NCBI RefSeq assembly: GCF_000427625.1
Contig: NZ_KE386569.1
Span: 4,479,120 to 4,543,119 of the forward strand
Direction of reading: 5' to 3'
DNA from: Methylobacter luteus IMV-B-3098
GTDB lineage: Bacteria; Pseudomonadota; Gammaproteobacteria; Methylococcales; Methylomonadaceae
Length of the DNA: 64,000 nucleotides
A model generated the notes under the pieces. That model was not told the DNA's origin. It saw only the letters and a program-made list of their open reading frames with translations, and did not search any database. Of the stretch, positions 36,005 to 45,832 are shown piece by piece; the first letter of the stretch is position 1; each line of letters begins with the position of its first letter. Both the position numbers and the translations under genes were made by a program.

Positions 36005-36883
36005 ATGAGAAAAACATTGCTAGTATTGCTTTTGGCGCAATTCTCCATCAATGCCTGGGGAGAATGTTATGACGAAAACAAGGATGATCGGACAAATTTC
36101 ATCGCCTGCAAGAAAGAGGCGGAGCAAGGCAACGGTGACGCACAGTTTAATGTCGGCATCATGTATGACAATGGGCAGGGCACGGATCAGGATTTCGTTC
36201 AGGCCTTCAAATGGTACACCAAAGCCGCGGAACAAAATAATGCCAGCGCGCAGTTCAATTTAGGGCTGCTGTACGCCGAAGGTCACGGTACAGATCAGGA
36301 TTACGGTCAGGCGGTCAAGTGGTATACCAAAGCCGCGGAACACAACCTTGCCGAGGCGCAGTTGAATTTGGGCACACTGTATGCCAATGGGCAAGGCACG
36401 CCGCAAGATTACGCGCAGGCCTATAACTGGTATGTCAAATCAGCCGAACAGGGCAATGCCGGCGCGCAATTCAATTTGGGCAACATGTATGCCAATGGGC
36501 AGGGCACTCCCCGGAATTACTCCCAGGCTATCGAATGGTATCTGAAAGCGGCCGAACAAGGGAATAGTGGCGCGCAGTTCAATTTAGGCACCATGTATGG
36601 CAATGGACAAGGCACGATGCAAAATTATGCACAGGCCGTCATGTGGTATATGAAAGCGGTGGAGCAAGGGAATGTTGATGCGATGTTTAATCTGGGCAAT
36701 ATGTATTTCAGTGGCGAAGGTGTCCCGCAAGATTATGTCAAAGCCCATATGTTTTTCAATATCGCCGGCGCCAACGGTGATGAGCCGGCGCAAAGAAACC
36801 GGGATATCGTGGCTGAGAAAATGACGCCCGCACAAATCAGTGAAGCCCAGAGGTTGGCGTCGGAATGGATGAGGGAACATTAA
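36005..36883 (+). CDS. Exported Sel1-repeat protein
   Basis: A 292-aa protein with signal peptide (cleaved near AWG-E, about residue 19) and six tandem 36-aa Sel1-like repeats (about 40-255), each with AQFNLGxxYxxGxGT, a Y-x-QA helix and WYxKAAEQ. Such helical solenoids bind other proteins, here in the periplasm. The near identity of the repeats suggests recent internal duplication. It precedes the polysaccharide operon but ends with its own terminator. Confidence 0.9.
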   Translation: MRKTLLVLLLAQFSINAWGECYDENKDDRTNFIACKKEAEQGNGDAQFNVGIMYDNGQGTDQDFVQAFKWYTKAAEQNNASAQFNLGLLYAEGHGTDQDYGQAVKWYTKAAEHNLAEAQLNLGTLYANGQGTPQDYAQAYNWYVKSAEQGNAGAQFNLGNMYANGQGTPRNYSQAIEWYLKAAEQGNSGAQFNLGTMYGNGQGTMQNYAQAVMWYMKAVEQGNVDAMFNLGNMYFSGEGVPQDYVKAHMFFNIAGANGDEPAQRNRDIVAEKMTPAQISEAQRLASEWMREH

Positions 36884-36887
36884 GAGT

Positions 36888-36909
36888 TTGGGTTACAGCC
36901 CAATTTTTT
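36888..36909 (+). terminator. Short terminator after Sel1 gene
   Basis: TTGGG (36888-36892) pairs with CCCAA (36899-36903), followed by six T. Confidence 0.55.
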
Positions 36910-37124
36910 GTTTCTTTTTTGATATAATTTGGGACAATCCTTTAGGCAAGAGCAGGCTGATGAGTTTCCCAAGTTATATAAATCTAGCTGACTTAGTGAT
37001 TGTTAAGTTGACTACGAATCTTCAAGTATCATGGCAGTAAAACAGATAAACTCCCGTTTCCCTTTTATGGTAGTTGCCCTGACGGCCCGGTCGGCATTTG
37101 AGAAAACACGCAAGGATTTTGCTA

Positions 37125-38345
37125 ATGCCACCTGAGCCGGTCATCAGTGTTAAAAATCTGAGTAAATGTTACCAGCTTTACGCGCAGCCGCATGATCGCC
37201 TGAAGCAACTGCTGTTCCGTGGCAGACGCCAGTATTTCCGGGAATTTTCGGCGTTGCAGGACATCAGTTTTGATGTAATGCCGGGCGAAGTGGTCGGCAT
37301 TATCGGCCGCAATGGTTCGGGCAAATCCACGCTGCTGCAAATGATCTGCGGCACGTTGACGCCGACTACCGGCGAGGTTTCAGTCAAGGGACGGGTGGCT
37401 GCGCTTCTGGAACTGGGCGCCGGCTTCAATTCCGAATTCACCGGGCGCGAGAATATATTCATGAGCGCCGCTATCCTGGGTCTGTCGCGACAGGAGATTC
37501 AGGATCGCCTGGAGGAGATCATCGATTTCTCCGGCATCCGCGATTTTATTGACCAGCCCGTCAAGACTTACTCTAGCGGCATGTATGTGCGACTGGCGTT
37601 TGCAGTCGCCACCAGCGTTGATCCCGATATTCTGGTCATAGACGAGGCATTGTCGGTCGGCGACGGCGCTTTTGCCCGCAAGTCCTTTAACCGCATCATG
37701 CAACTGCGCGATAGCGGCAAGACCATTCTGTTTTGCTCCCACTCATTATTTCAGGTTGAATCGCTGTGCGAGCGTGCCATCTGGATTAACAACGGCAGAA
37801 TGATAGCGGAGGGTGATTCCGGAACTGTGGTAGCCGCCTATCAGAGTTTTCTGGACAGGGGGGCGCTGGAACCGACCAATGTCAGTGTCGGGAATGAACT
37901 GAAGCCCGCAAGCACACCGCCCCAGGGGCATGCGCATATCGTATCGGTCAATGTGGAAGTCGATGGTCAGGCGAGCAAGGGCGTGATCGCCATAAGTGGC
38001 CGCTCATGCCTGGCCTTGCATATCGGCTTTGCTTCCGATCCTGACTTGCCTTGTCCGTGTGTGGGGTTCACGCTACATGCGACGGACGGGCGCACGCTGA
38101 CCAGCGCGGCCACTTGGGAAGACGAGCTTGCCCTGCGTCGGAAGCCGGACGGATCAGGCCAGGTGAGTCTTGCTTTCGATCGGCTGCCCCTGCTCAAGGG
38201 CGAGTATCTGTTGAGCGTGCATCTGCTTTGCGAGCGCGGCCTGCATATTTACGATTCAGCCAATGCCGTCGCCAATCTCCAGGTACAGCAAGAGGGCCGG
38301 TTGCAGGGTTATTTTATGATACCTCATGCCTGGAGGTGCCGATGA
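37125..38345 (+). CDS. wzt: Polysaccharide ABC transporter ATPase with Wzt-like C-terminal domain
   Basis: A 406-aa protein. N-terminal ABC domain (about 1-240): Walker A GRNGSGKST (about 64-72), signature YSSGMYVRLAFA, Walker B ILVIDEALSVGD, then H-loop FCSHS. The C-terminal domain (about 270-400) is a beta-sandwich as in Wzt, which binds the exported O-antigen or capsule chain. ATG 37125 has CAAGGA upstream; a TTG at 37098 is the alternative. The permease (Wzm) is not adjacent. The stop overlaps the next start. Confidence 0.86.
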   Translation: MPPEPVISVKNLSKCYQLYAQPHDRLKQLLFRGRRQYFREFSALQDISFDVMPGEVVGIIGRNGSGKSTLLQMICGTLTPTTGEVSVKGRVAALLELGAGFNSEFTGRENIFMSAAILGLSRQEIQDRLEEIIDFSGIRDFIDQPVKTYSSGMYVRLAFAVATSVDPDILVIDEALSVGDGAFARKSFNRIMQLRDSGKTILFCSHSLFQVESLCERAIWINNGRMIAEGDSGTVVAAYQSFLDRGALEPTNVSVGNELKPASTPPQGHAHIVSVNVEVDGQASKGVIAISGRSCLALHIGFASDPDLPCPCVGFTLHATDGRTLTSAATWEDELALRRKPDGSGQVSLAFDRLPLLKGEYLLSVHLLCERGLHIYDSANAVANLQVQQEGRLQGYFMIPHAWRCR

Positions 38346-39976
38346 TGGCCGGTTTAGCGGTAAGATCAGACGAGCGACCCGACGCGGAAACTGCCGCGCT
38401 TTGCCGGCAATTGATCAACTGCGGCGATCGGGTACTCGAGATCGGCGCTCATGTCGGCCATTACGCGCGGCTGCTCAGCGATCTTGTTTTGCCGGATGGG
38501 CAAGCCGCGGCCATTGAGTCTGATCAGCAATATGACAGCCTTGATCTGGCACCGCTGGATTTCATCAGAATCAATCGGGAAGGCTGTGAACCCGCAGCGT
38601 TTCATAATCTCGCCGTCATCCTGAAGCGGTCGCCGCAGCTGAAAATTCTGTGTCAATTTTCGCCATGCTCGCTGTGGGCGGCAGGCTTTTCGCCGATTGC
38701 CTTTCTTGAGCAAATGCGCGCGCAGGGTTTCCATCTGCTTGTACAAGATCAAAAGGCGTGGCGAGCAGGCTCTTTTGATGAAATAACCCTTGCGCTCCAG
38801 CAGATTCCGGCTTTAGCCGTGACGCACTTCATTGGCAATCTGAATCGTGCCGATGGCGATCAGGCTGTTTCCCGACAGATGGCGGCATTCCTTGAACAAC
38901 ATGGCTATCGCCGGCCTTTGTCGGAAAATATTCTGTTTGTCGCGCCTGGAGCCTGGCAGACCGTGCTTACTACGCTAGGGCTTGATCAATCCGCTGTCAA
39001 ATCGGCTGATACCGTTACAAAAACGGACTGGCAACTCCGATGGGCATCGGCACATGACCAGGACCTATTATTGTCATTATTTACTAGCGCTTTTGGCCAG
39101 TCCATGCCGCCCAGTTTGTGGAACTGGAAATATGCCGAATCCTGCAGACAGGGGATTATGGCCCATATCGCAGGCAGAGCGGTCGCTTATTATGGCGGTA
39201 TCCCCAGGCCGTTCTGGCTGCATGAAAAAGAACTGATGGCGGTGCAAATCTGCGATGTGATGGTCGCTCCGGAAGTGCGCGGCATTTTGACCCGGCGCGG
39301 GGCTTTTGCGCAAACGGCCGAAACGTTTCTGCGCGCGCAGACAGGCCCCGATAAGCCTTGCCGGCTGGCTTTCGGTTTCCCCACTGGCAGAGCCGCACAG
39401 TTGGGCGAGAGATTAGGCATGTATGCGCGGGGCGATACATTCTTCGAAGCATCCTGGACCACAGGCCAGGCAACGCGCCTGCCTTTCTGGCTCAAAGTGG
39501 AACCGTTGCATGAGGGCAATCTTGCTGTCCTGGATAAGCTCTGGCAAGGGATGCGGCAGTCTATGGCGGATTATGTGCTACCTCGGAAAGATGCCGGTTT
39601 TTTCAGGTGGCGCTATCTGGAACACCCGTTAAATACCTATCATATTTATCTGGTTTCGTGGCGAGGGTTCGGCAAGGCCATTGGCGCGGTGGTGTTGCGT
39701 GACCATGATGTCGGGCAGGGGCTGGAACTGATGGATTTCGTGGGTCGGCCTGACGTCTTTGATCTGTTGCTGAGAGCGTCTCTGAACATTGCCGGACAAA
39801 CGAATCGCCAGCGGGTATTCAGCTGGATGACGACCCGCGTCATTGCGATGCTGCCGAGCCCATCCGCACAGTTTGAAATAAGCGGCGTTTATATCGACCC
39901 GCCCGCGCTAAAAGAAATGACCGACCAACATCAGGACCATTGGTGGTTTCTGGGCGGCGATACGGATTTCAGATGA
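38342..39976 (+). CDS. Methyltransferase-like/GNAT-like fusion protein
   Basis: A 544-aa protein. The first 200 residues start like an FkbM-type methyltransferase (VLEIGAHVGHYARLL, about 30-44, then AIES), but the next expected motif (here DFIRINREGCE) follows after only about 15 residues, so most of the usual core is missing and the Asp is changed to Asn. Residues about 230-544 resemble a GNAT-type acyltransferase (ICDVMVAPEVRG, then FGFPTGRA). GGAGG precedes ATG 38342; it overlaps wzt by 4 bp. Probably a sugar-modifying or structural part of the operon. Confidence 0.65.
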   Translation: MMAGLAVRSDERPDAETAALCRQLINCGDRVLEIGAHVGHYARLLSDLVLPDGQAAAIESDQQYDSLDLAPLDFIRINREGCEPAAFHNLAVILKRSPQLKILCQFSPCSLWAAGFSPIAFLEQMRAQGFHLLVQDQKAWRAGSFDEITLALQQIPALAVTHFIGNLNRADGDQAVSRQMAAFLEQHGYRRPLSENILFVAPGAWQTVLTTLGLDQSAVKSADTVTKTDWQLRWASAHDQDLLLSLFTSAFGQSMPPSLWNWKYAESCRQGIMAHIAGRAVAYYGGIPRPFWLHEKELMAVQICDVMVAPEVRGILTRRGAFAQTAETFLRAQTGPDKPCRLAFGFPTGRAAQLGERLGMYARGDTFFEASWTTGQATRLPFWLKVEPLHEGNLAVLDKLWQGMRQSMADYVLPRKDAGFFRWRYLEHPLNTYHIYLVSWRGFGKAIGAVVLRDHDVGQGLELMDFVGRPDVFDLLLRASLNIAGQTNRQRVFSWMTTRVIAMLPSPSAQFEISGVYIDPPALKEMTDQHQDHWWFLGGDTDFR

Positions 39977-40037
39977 CGGGAAAACGCTGTTTCATGCTCG
40001 CCTCTATCATATCGTGGCAGCCATTGGCGTCCGAGAC

Positions 40038-41204
40038 ATGAAAATTCTCATGGTGACCCGCGAAACCCAGGCTGACAGGCGTTATGGCCTCGGGCGCAGC
40101 CTTGCGCCTTTAGTCGATGAATTTCAGCGAAGAAACATCGTGATCGATTACGCCTGCCAGGACGACTTAGGCGTGAGAGCCAGGGCATGGCAGCGAAAAC
40201 TTCATCGTCTGCTGTCCAGCCTGTTCGCAGGATTGAGTGCCGATACCGACTTCCCGATACTGATTTATGTGGTCCTGGAGCGTTTGAACATGGGCCGGCT
40301 TGCCGCCAGGATAGCGGCAAAGCACGGGCATACCCATGTGCATTGCCATGATCCCATCATTGCCGCCGGATTCAGCTTTTTTTCACGCTTCCATCCCGGG
40401 CTTAAGGCGCGCTGGGGCGTGACCGAACACGGCTTCGGCTGCTATACGGACGCCATTCATGCGGACGGCGTCCGGATGGGCGCGCGCGTGGTACACTGGA
40501 TGCGACGCTGGGAGGCGCGCACACTGCATGCTGCGTCCTGGGTCGTATCGCCGACGCGCAGTGCCATGGAGCAAGTGGCTCTTGGCCTCAATATTGCGTC
40601 TATTCCGGCGACATGGCGGCACATTTATCACGCACGGCCGGCGCTGAACCGCTACAGCCGGGAAGAGGCGCAGCGGCGGCTGGGCTGGCAGGATGATGTT
40701 CTGCATGTGCTGGGAGTCGGACGCATTGCGCCGGTCAAGCAGTTTCCCATGCTGATCGACGCCTGCGCCCGGCTGAAAAGACAAGCTGATATTCAGCTGG
40801 TGATTCTGGGAGAAGGGGACTACAGTAGTCTGCAGACTTTAGGCAAACAGAAAGGTCTTGGGAGGGATATTCTGTTTGCTTCCACTGATGACGTTGGGCT
40901 ATACCTGTGCGCCGCCGATTTATATGTCAGCACTTCTGCTTCCGAATCTTTCGGGCTTGCCAATCTCGAGGCCATGGCGGCCGGACTGGCCGTGTTATGC
41001 ACGGCGGTGGGCGGCGTGCCGGAAGTCGTTGGTGATGGCGCGCTGCTGATTCCGCCTGAAACTGAAGCGCTGACTGACGCCATGCGGCGTCTGCTGGACA
41101 ATGGGGCGCTGAGACAATCAATTGCGCAAAAAGGCCTGGCAAGAGCGGAAGCGTGGCCGGACATTGTAAAAATCGCAAATAATTATGAAAAGATTTATCA
41201 ATAA
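40038..41204 (+). CDS. GT4-family glycosyltransferase
   Basis: A 388-aa GT-B fold enzyme. N-terminal MKILMVTRE with a glycine-rich loop, C-terminal donor-binding half with VGRIAPVKQF (about 235-244) and the E-x7-E motif in ASESFGLANLEAMAAG (about 300-315). It adds a sugar in surface-polysaccharide assembly at the cytosolic side. ATG 40038 is preferred over a GTG at 40014. It overlaps the next gene by 20 bp. Confidence 0.88.
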   Translation: MKILMVTRETQADRRYGLGRSLAPLVDEFQRRNIVIDYACQDDLGVRARAWQRKLHRLLSSLFAGLSADTDFPILIYVVLERLNMGRLAARIAAKHGHTHVHCHDPIIAAGFSFFSRFHPGLKARWGVTEHGFGCYTDAIHADGVRMGARVVHWMRRWEARTLHAASWVVSPTRSAMEQVALGLNIASIPATWRHIYHARPALNRYSREEAQRRLGWQDDVLHVLGVGRIAPVKQFPMLIDACARLKRQADIQLVILGEGDYSSLQTLGKQKGLGRDILFASTDDVGLYLCAADLYVSTSASESFGLANLEAMAAGLAVLCTAVGGVPEVVGDGALLIPPETEALTDAMRRLLDNGALRQSIAQKGLARAEAWPDIVKIANNYEKIYQ

Positions 41205-41964
41205 ATGGTGGCAGGCCCGGATAGCCAGACTGAGGCCGTGCCCGTTGCCGAAAGCATTAGCGCTGCCCGAAAACGGCAGGGTGCTGGTTTTCGCGCCGCA
41301 TCAGGACGACGAAACCATAGGATGCGGCGGGACTCTGGCATTGCTCAGGCAAAAAGGCTGCGAAATCAAGGTTGTTTTTGTCACTGATGGCGGTGGAGCG
41401 GGCAGTTTGCCCGAAGGCACGGTGGCAATTCGCAAAAAGGAAGCGATAGCGGCCCTGGCGGAGCTCGGGATCGATGACTTGATATTTCTTGACGAACCCG
41501 ACGGTCATTTCCGCAATACGCCCGATTTCGAGCGGAAAATCATGGCAATACTGGATCAGTTTCAGCCGGACTGGCTGTTTATGCCGTCGATGCTCGACTA
41601 TCACCGCGACCACGTAGCCATCGGTCAGGCCGTATGCGCTTGCTGGAGGCGATGGCAAGGAAAGGCCCGGGCTTTTTTCTACGAAATCTGGAGCCCTCTT
41701 CCCGCCACCTGGGTGGTCGATATCCGTAGCGTGGCCGAGCTTAAACGGTCGGCGCTTTCCCGGTATGAGCTGCCGCTCGCGCATTGCGACTATCTTACCG
41801 CCAGCATGGGCCTGGCTGCTTACCGGGGGCTTTATCTGTCCGAAAACGGGCAATCCGGACTCGCGGAAGCCTTTGTCGAGGCTGAAAAAAATGGCATTTG
41901 GGGAGACATGCCAGGAAGAATGCTCACCTTGCGAGTCTATATTGAAAAACGGCTGAAACAATGA
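41185..41964 (+). CDS. PIG-L/LmbE family deacetylase
   Basis: A 259-aa zinc-dependent N-deacetylase: PHQDDE (about 37-42) is the metal-binding PHxDDE motif with Gln in the third place, and YHRDH (about 136-140) supplies the further ligand HxxH. The family removes acetyl groups from N-acetylated sugars on lipid or glycan. Its place between two glycosyltransferases suggests it modifies a sugar of the same surface glycan. Confidence 0.86.
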   Translation: MKRFINKWWQARIARLRPCPLPKALALPENGRVLVFAPHQDDETIGCGGTLALLRQKGCEIKVVFVTDGGGAGSLPEGTVAIRKKEAIAALAELGIDDLIFLDEPDGHFRNTPDFERKIMAILDQFQPDWLFMPSMLDYHRDHVAIGQAVCACWRRWQGKARAFFYEIWSPLPATWVVDIRSVAELKRSALSRYELPLAHCDYLTASMGLAAYRGLYLSENGQSGLAEAFVEAEKNGIWGDMPGRMLTLRVYIEKRLKQ

Positions 41965-42004
41965 TTTTCGTGACCCATCGCTTTATTCCAAATATTATAT
42001 AACT

Positions 42005-44746
42005 ATGCAAAAAAACAATAATTTTTCTATGGATAGAGTCGAGAATTTACCGTTGGTCACTGTAATCGTTCGCACAAAAAACCGTCCGGGGTTATTGGCG
42101 GAAGCGTTACGGTCTATTGCCACGCAAACTTATTCCAAAATTGAAATTATTGTCGTGAATGATGGCGGAGATGATGTCAGCGAAACAATCCGCCCGTTCA
42201 ATACTGGCGGTATCACTATTATTCCACTGCAGTTTTCTGAAAGCATGGGCCGGTCAAAAGCAGCCAATGCGGGGCTTGAAAAGGCCACCGGCAAATATAT
42301 CGCTTTTCTGGATGATGATGATTGGCTGGAACCGGAACATATCCGGCAATTGCTGGAATTACTTGAAAATCAACCGAACGCTGATTGTGTTGCGGCCTAT
42401 TCCGGCGTCAGGTGTATCGACCAGGAGACAGGCGCTGCAATTAAGCTGTTTAATCAGGACTACAATCCGGCCGCGCTAAAACTGGAAAATTATATACCTG
42501 TCCATGCCGTGCTTTTTCATCGAAGCGTTATTGAGAGCCCTGCCGCTTGCCGTTTTGATGAAGCGTTTGATTTATTCGAAGATTGGGATTTCTGGTTGCA
42601 GTTGCAAGCACACGGAAAATTTATCTGGAACGAGCATGTTACTGCAAATTACAGGATAATGAACGGCTCGTCCGGCGAAGGCGTATTTTCAGATGAAGCG
42701 CGCTCGGTGAATGCCTTGAATGCGCTGGTAGAAAAATGGCGGCATAAATGGTCGACGTCCGAGATTATTGAAATTATTGCGCATGCAAGGCTACTTGGTA
42801 AACTTTTGGAAAAGACGGAGTCGCTGCGCTTTGGCCTGGATCAGGAAAAGCAACAACTGCTGCTTCAACTATCGGCTGCCAACCAGGATCTAGAAAATAC
42901 TAAACAGGCTAATGAATTGTTACTAAATTCTTTATCATGGCGGATAACCAAACCTTTAAGAGCTTTCCGGCGTATCGTGGCAGAAAAATCCAGAAAAATA
43001 TTCATGTTGCAACAGACTGTCTGGCTAATACTTATTAGGGCGTATCAGAATAAATATTTGCAGCCTTTAATCAGACTTATACCTTTTAATTTAAAGCATA
43101 ATTTAAAGGCCTTATTTATTCCGCGAACTCCAGGAAGAAGGCTTTTGAAAGGTTCCAGGGAGTTAAAGGTTAGTGTTGTCATCCCAGTCTATAACCATGC
43201 CGCTCACTTACGGGAGTGCATTGAGAGCGCTTTAGGGCAGACTTACGAGGATTTGGAAGTCGTCATCTGCGATGATTCATCAACGGATCCCGAAGTCAGA
43301 AAGATCATCGAACAATATCGCGATGAGCCAAAACTAAAAATATTATATTCGGTTAAAAATGAGGGTATATCGGCCACGCAAAACCGGTTATTGATTGCGT
43401 CAACAGGTGATGTGATCGCTTTTCTGGACTGCGATGATTACCTGGCCGATAACGCAATTCAGGTGGCTATGAATGCCTGGCAAAATGATACGGTCTATTT
43501 GCATACCGGACGCATCAACATTGATGAAGATGGGCTGGAAGTTAACAGGATCTCATTCGAGCATTTGCCAAGGCAGAATTATTTTTTAGAGAATCTCGAC
43601 AGGATGTTTGCGACCCACCTCAAGCTGATCCACCGGGACGCTTTTGCCAAAGTGGGATTATTTGATCCGCGATTTGATTCCGCCCAAGATTATGACATGC
43701 TCATGCGCATTGCATTTCATTATCCAACGCAGGCATTTGTCCATATTCCCGATAAATTGTATTTCCATCGATTGCACAACAAGCAAACGACGGTGGCCAT
43801 GAATGACAAGCAACTGGCCAATACGCAGCTGATTCAAAAGGAAGCAAGGATGCGCCAGGACATAAGAAATGGAAAATTCGCGCATTTTGTCTCCATCATC
43901 ATGTTGTCATACGGTAAAAAAGAGCAAACCCTGGAAGCCTTGATCAGCTTGAAGGAAACCGTCCATATCCCTCATGAAGTCATCCTGTTTGATAACGGTT
44001 CCGTTCCCGAGACGGTGAATTTCATTAAATTTCATATTGAAGGCCACTTCGATAATTTAAAGGTCATTTATAACGATACTAACCTGGGTCCGGCCGGTGG
44101 ACGGCGGGAAGCGCTGAAGCATGCCGCCGGAGACTGGTTTATTATTTTTGACAATGATGAAATTGCAGAACCCGGTTGGCTGGAGGAATTGCTGGTCAGA
44201 GCTTCCTCGGACGACAATATCGGCGCGGTTTGCTGTAAAGTGATTTTTCCTGACGAGAGTTTGCAGTTTAGCGGGGGGGAAATCACTTATCTTGATGATC
44301 AATTAGTCCAGCTCGATCTTTATGATAAGGGAAAGCATGTTTATGATCTGGAAACCGCTCAGTTCAGGGAGTGCGATTGGTGCCCGATCGGCGCGACGCT
44401 ATTTACCGTGAACCCGGCGCTGTTTTTACATGATGGTTATCCCAATGTATTTGAAGATGCCGGCGTTTCCATGGCCTTGAAAAGAGCGGGCAAACGCCTT
44501 GTTAACAGTCCTGGCTCGTGGGTTTGGCACGAACATCTGATTTATCGTAAAAACATAGACATGAAGGATCGTTATGTTAACGATCGATACAATCCGGTGA
44601 AAATGATGACCAGCCTTAGAAGCTTTTACAAGGAAAACGGCTTGATCATTAAAGATGAATATGTCTGGAGAGAGAACAGATTGAACAGTTTGTCGCGAGC
44701 GGAGCTGGTGGGCTTATTAACTCAGGCGGCGGTCGAAACGCTATAA
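42005..44746 (+). CDS. Large glycosyltransferase with three GT2 domains
   Basis: A 913-aa protein with three GT-A/GT2 domains: A (about 17-235; VTVIVRTKNRPG, FLDDDDW), a helical linker with coiled-coil character (about 268-305), B (about 380-600; VSVVIPVYNHA, FLDCDDY) and C (about 625-860; VSIIMLSYGK, IFDNDEI). Each keeps the D-x-D-type motif, so it may build a repeat unit or add several sugars in turn. Start at 42005 has no clear site; ATG 42029 is an alternative. Last gene of the operon; a hairpin follows. Confidence 0.85.
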   Translation: MQKNNNFSMDRVENLPLVTVIVRTKNRPGLLAEALRSIATQTYSKIEIIVVNDGGDDVSETIRPFNTGGITIIPLQFSESMGRSKAANAGLEKATGKYIAFLDDDDWLEPEHIRQLLELLENQPNADCVAAYSGVRCIDQETGAAIKLFNQDYNPAALKLENYIPVHAVLFHRSVIESPAACRFDEAFDLFEDWDFWLQLQAHGKFIWNEHVTANYRIMNGSSGEGVFSDEARSVNALNALVEKWRHKWSTSEIIEIIAHARLLGKLLEKTESLRFGLDQEKQQLLLQLSAANQDLENTKQANELLLNSLSWRITKPLRAFRRIVAEKSRKIFMLQQTVWLILIRAYQNKYLQPLIRLIPFNLKHNLKALFIPRTPGRRLLKGSRELKVSVVIPVYNHAAHLRECIESALGQTYEDLEVVICDDSSTDPEVRKIIEQYRDEPKLKILYSVKNEGISATQNRLLIASTGDVIAFLDCDDYLADNAIQVAMNAWQNDTVYLHTGRINIDEDGLEVNRISFEHLPRQNYFLENLDRMFATHLKLIHRDAFAKVGLFDPRFDSAQDYDMLMRIAFHYPTQAFVHIPDKLYFHRLHNKQTTVAMNDKQLANTQLIQKEARMRQDIRNGKFAHFVSIIMLSYGKKEQTLEALISLKETVHIPHEVILFDNGSVPETVNFIKFHIEGHFDNLKVIYNDTNLGPAGGRREALKHAAGDWFIIFDNDEIAEPGWLEELLVRASSDDNIGAVCCKVIFPDESLQFSGGEITYLDDQLVQLDLYDKGKHVYDLETAQFRECDWCPIGATLFTVNPALFLHDGYPNVFEDAGVSMALKRAGKRLVNSPGSWVWHEHLIYRKNIDMKDRYVNDRYNPVKMMTSLRSFYKENGLIIKDEYVWRENRLNSLSRAELVGLLTQAAVETL

Positions 44747-44761
44747 ATTTTCTGATCTGCA

Positions 44762-44788
44762 TGGGCTGGCATTGTATATTCCGGCCCA
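44762..44788. terminator. Hairpin between convergent genes
   Basis: TGGGCTGG (44762-44769) pairs with CCGGCCCA (44781-44788) with one G-U pair, between the GT2 gene and apbE. No T run. Confidence 0.5.
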
Positions 44789-44871
44789 AATGGAACACCT
44801 GATTCAGGTTGAAATTGACCACCTGTTTTTATTGAGTATCACCTCGGGGTGGGCGTTCTCTTTAAAATGGA

Positions 44872-45798
44872 TTACTCGGTAACCGCCTGCGCCTCAATTG
44901 AACCACCGGTTCTGCCGTGCATATCCGCCCATAAATGCGGCAGGCCCAGGCTGTCCAGCCAGGCAGGTCCATTCTCTTCCTTGAGCATGGCAATAGTGGA
45001 GGCGCTGCCTGCGACGACGCAGAAGTTGGCGATTACACTGACCGCAGCTAAATGCCGCACCGGCCAGCCGGTCTTGGGATTGAGTACATGGCCGTAGCGA
45101 ACGCCATTCACCATAATACAGCGCTCGTAATCGCCGCTGCTGGCCAGCGCGCCCTCCCGCAATAAAATCGTCTGCATGATGGCCTCTTTGTGCCTCGGGT
45201 GGCGTATGCCGATGCGCCACGGACTGCCGTCGGCACGGGGACCGATGACTTTGATGTCGCCGCCCAGGTTAATCACGCCATGCCGGACACCGGCGCCCTG
45301 GCATAACGCCGCAGCACGGTCGGCGGCATACTCCTTGACGATGCCGCCGAAATCGATTTCCATGCCCGGCATCGGGAATTCGAGCATCGGCGGTTTCCAG
45401 CGCAGTTTGTGCCAGCCCACTTTTTCGAGCAATGCCTGAATCTGCGCAGGGTCAGGCAGTCTGCCCTGGTCAAAGCGCCAGGCGCGGCGCAGAATGCCGG
45501 AGGTGATGTCGAACAGGCCATCGCTTTGATCGTGACAGGTCGCCGCATAATTCAGTAGCCCGGCCGTTTCTTCATCTACCGCAATGCTGCCGCCCGTGTC
45601 CGCCACACGGTTAATGGCGGACAGGAAGCTGTCGTCACGGTAGCGCGAATAAAGCGCTTCCAGCCGATGGACGTCGGCAATGGCCGCGTCCGCAACCTGT
45701 CTGGCCTCCGCCTGCGTTCTGGCGTAGAGCTGGATGTCGCACGGCGTGCCCATGGCCTTGAATGTAGAGTGATAGAATTTCATGCTATTGCCATTCAA
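44872..45798 (-). CDS. apbE: FAD:protein FMN transferase (ApbE)
   Basis: A 308-aa ApbE. Visible motifs: ALYSRYRDDSFLSAINR (near 49-65), DFGGIVKEYAADRAA (about 150-164), NLGGDIK and HVLNPKTGWPV. The enzyme moves FMN from FAD onto Thr/Ser of exported proteins at D-x-x-(S/T)-G-A-(S/T) sites. No clear lipobox or signal peptide is seen, though family members are usually exported. It ends a minus-strand set TlpA-DUF4266-DUF3570-ApbE; the DUF3570 protein upstream has a matching site. ATG 45783 is an alternative start. Confidence 0.9.
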   Translation of the reverse strand: MNGNSMKFYHSTFKAMGTPCDIQLYARTQAEARQVADAAIADVHRLEALYSRYRDDSFLSAINRVADTGGSIAVDEETAGLLNYAATCHDQSDGLFDITSGILRRAWRFDQGRLPDPAQIQALLEKVGWHKLRWKPPMLEFPMPGMEIDFGGIVKEYAADRAAALCQGAGVRHGVINLGGDIKVIGPRADGSPWRIGIRHPRHKEAIMQTILLREGALASSGDYERCIMVNGVRYGHVLNPKTGWPVRHLAAVSVIANFCVVAGSASTIAMLKEENGPAWLDSLGLPHLWADMHGRTGGSIEAQAVTE

Positions 45799-45832
45799 GA
45801 CTGCTCATCAGATAAGTACGCCGCGATCCGGA

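Noticed and set aside
38051..38341. Upstream extension of the methyltransferase/GNAT frame
   Set aside because: It lies fully inside wzt; GGAGG and overlap support the start at 38342.
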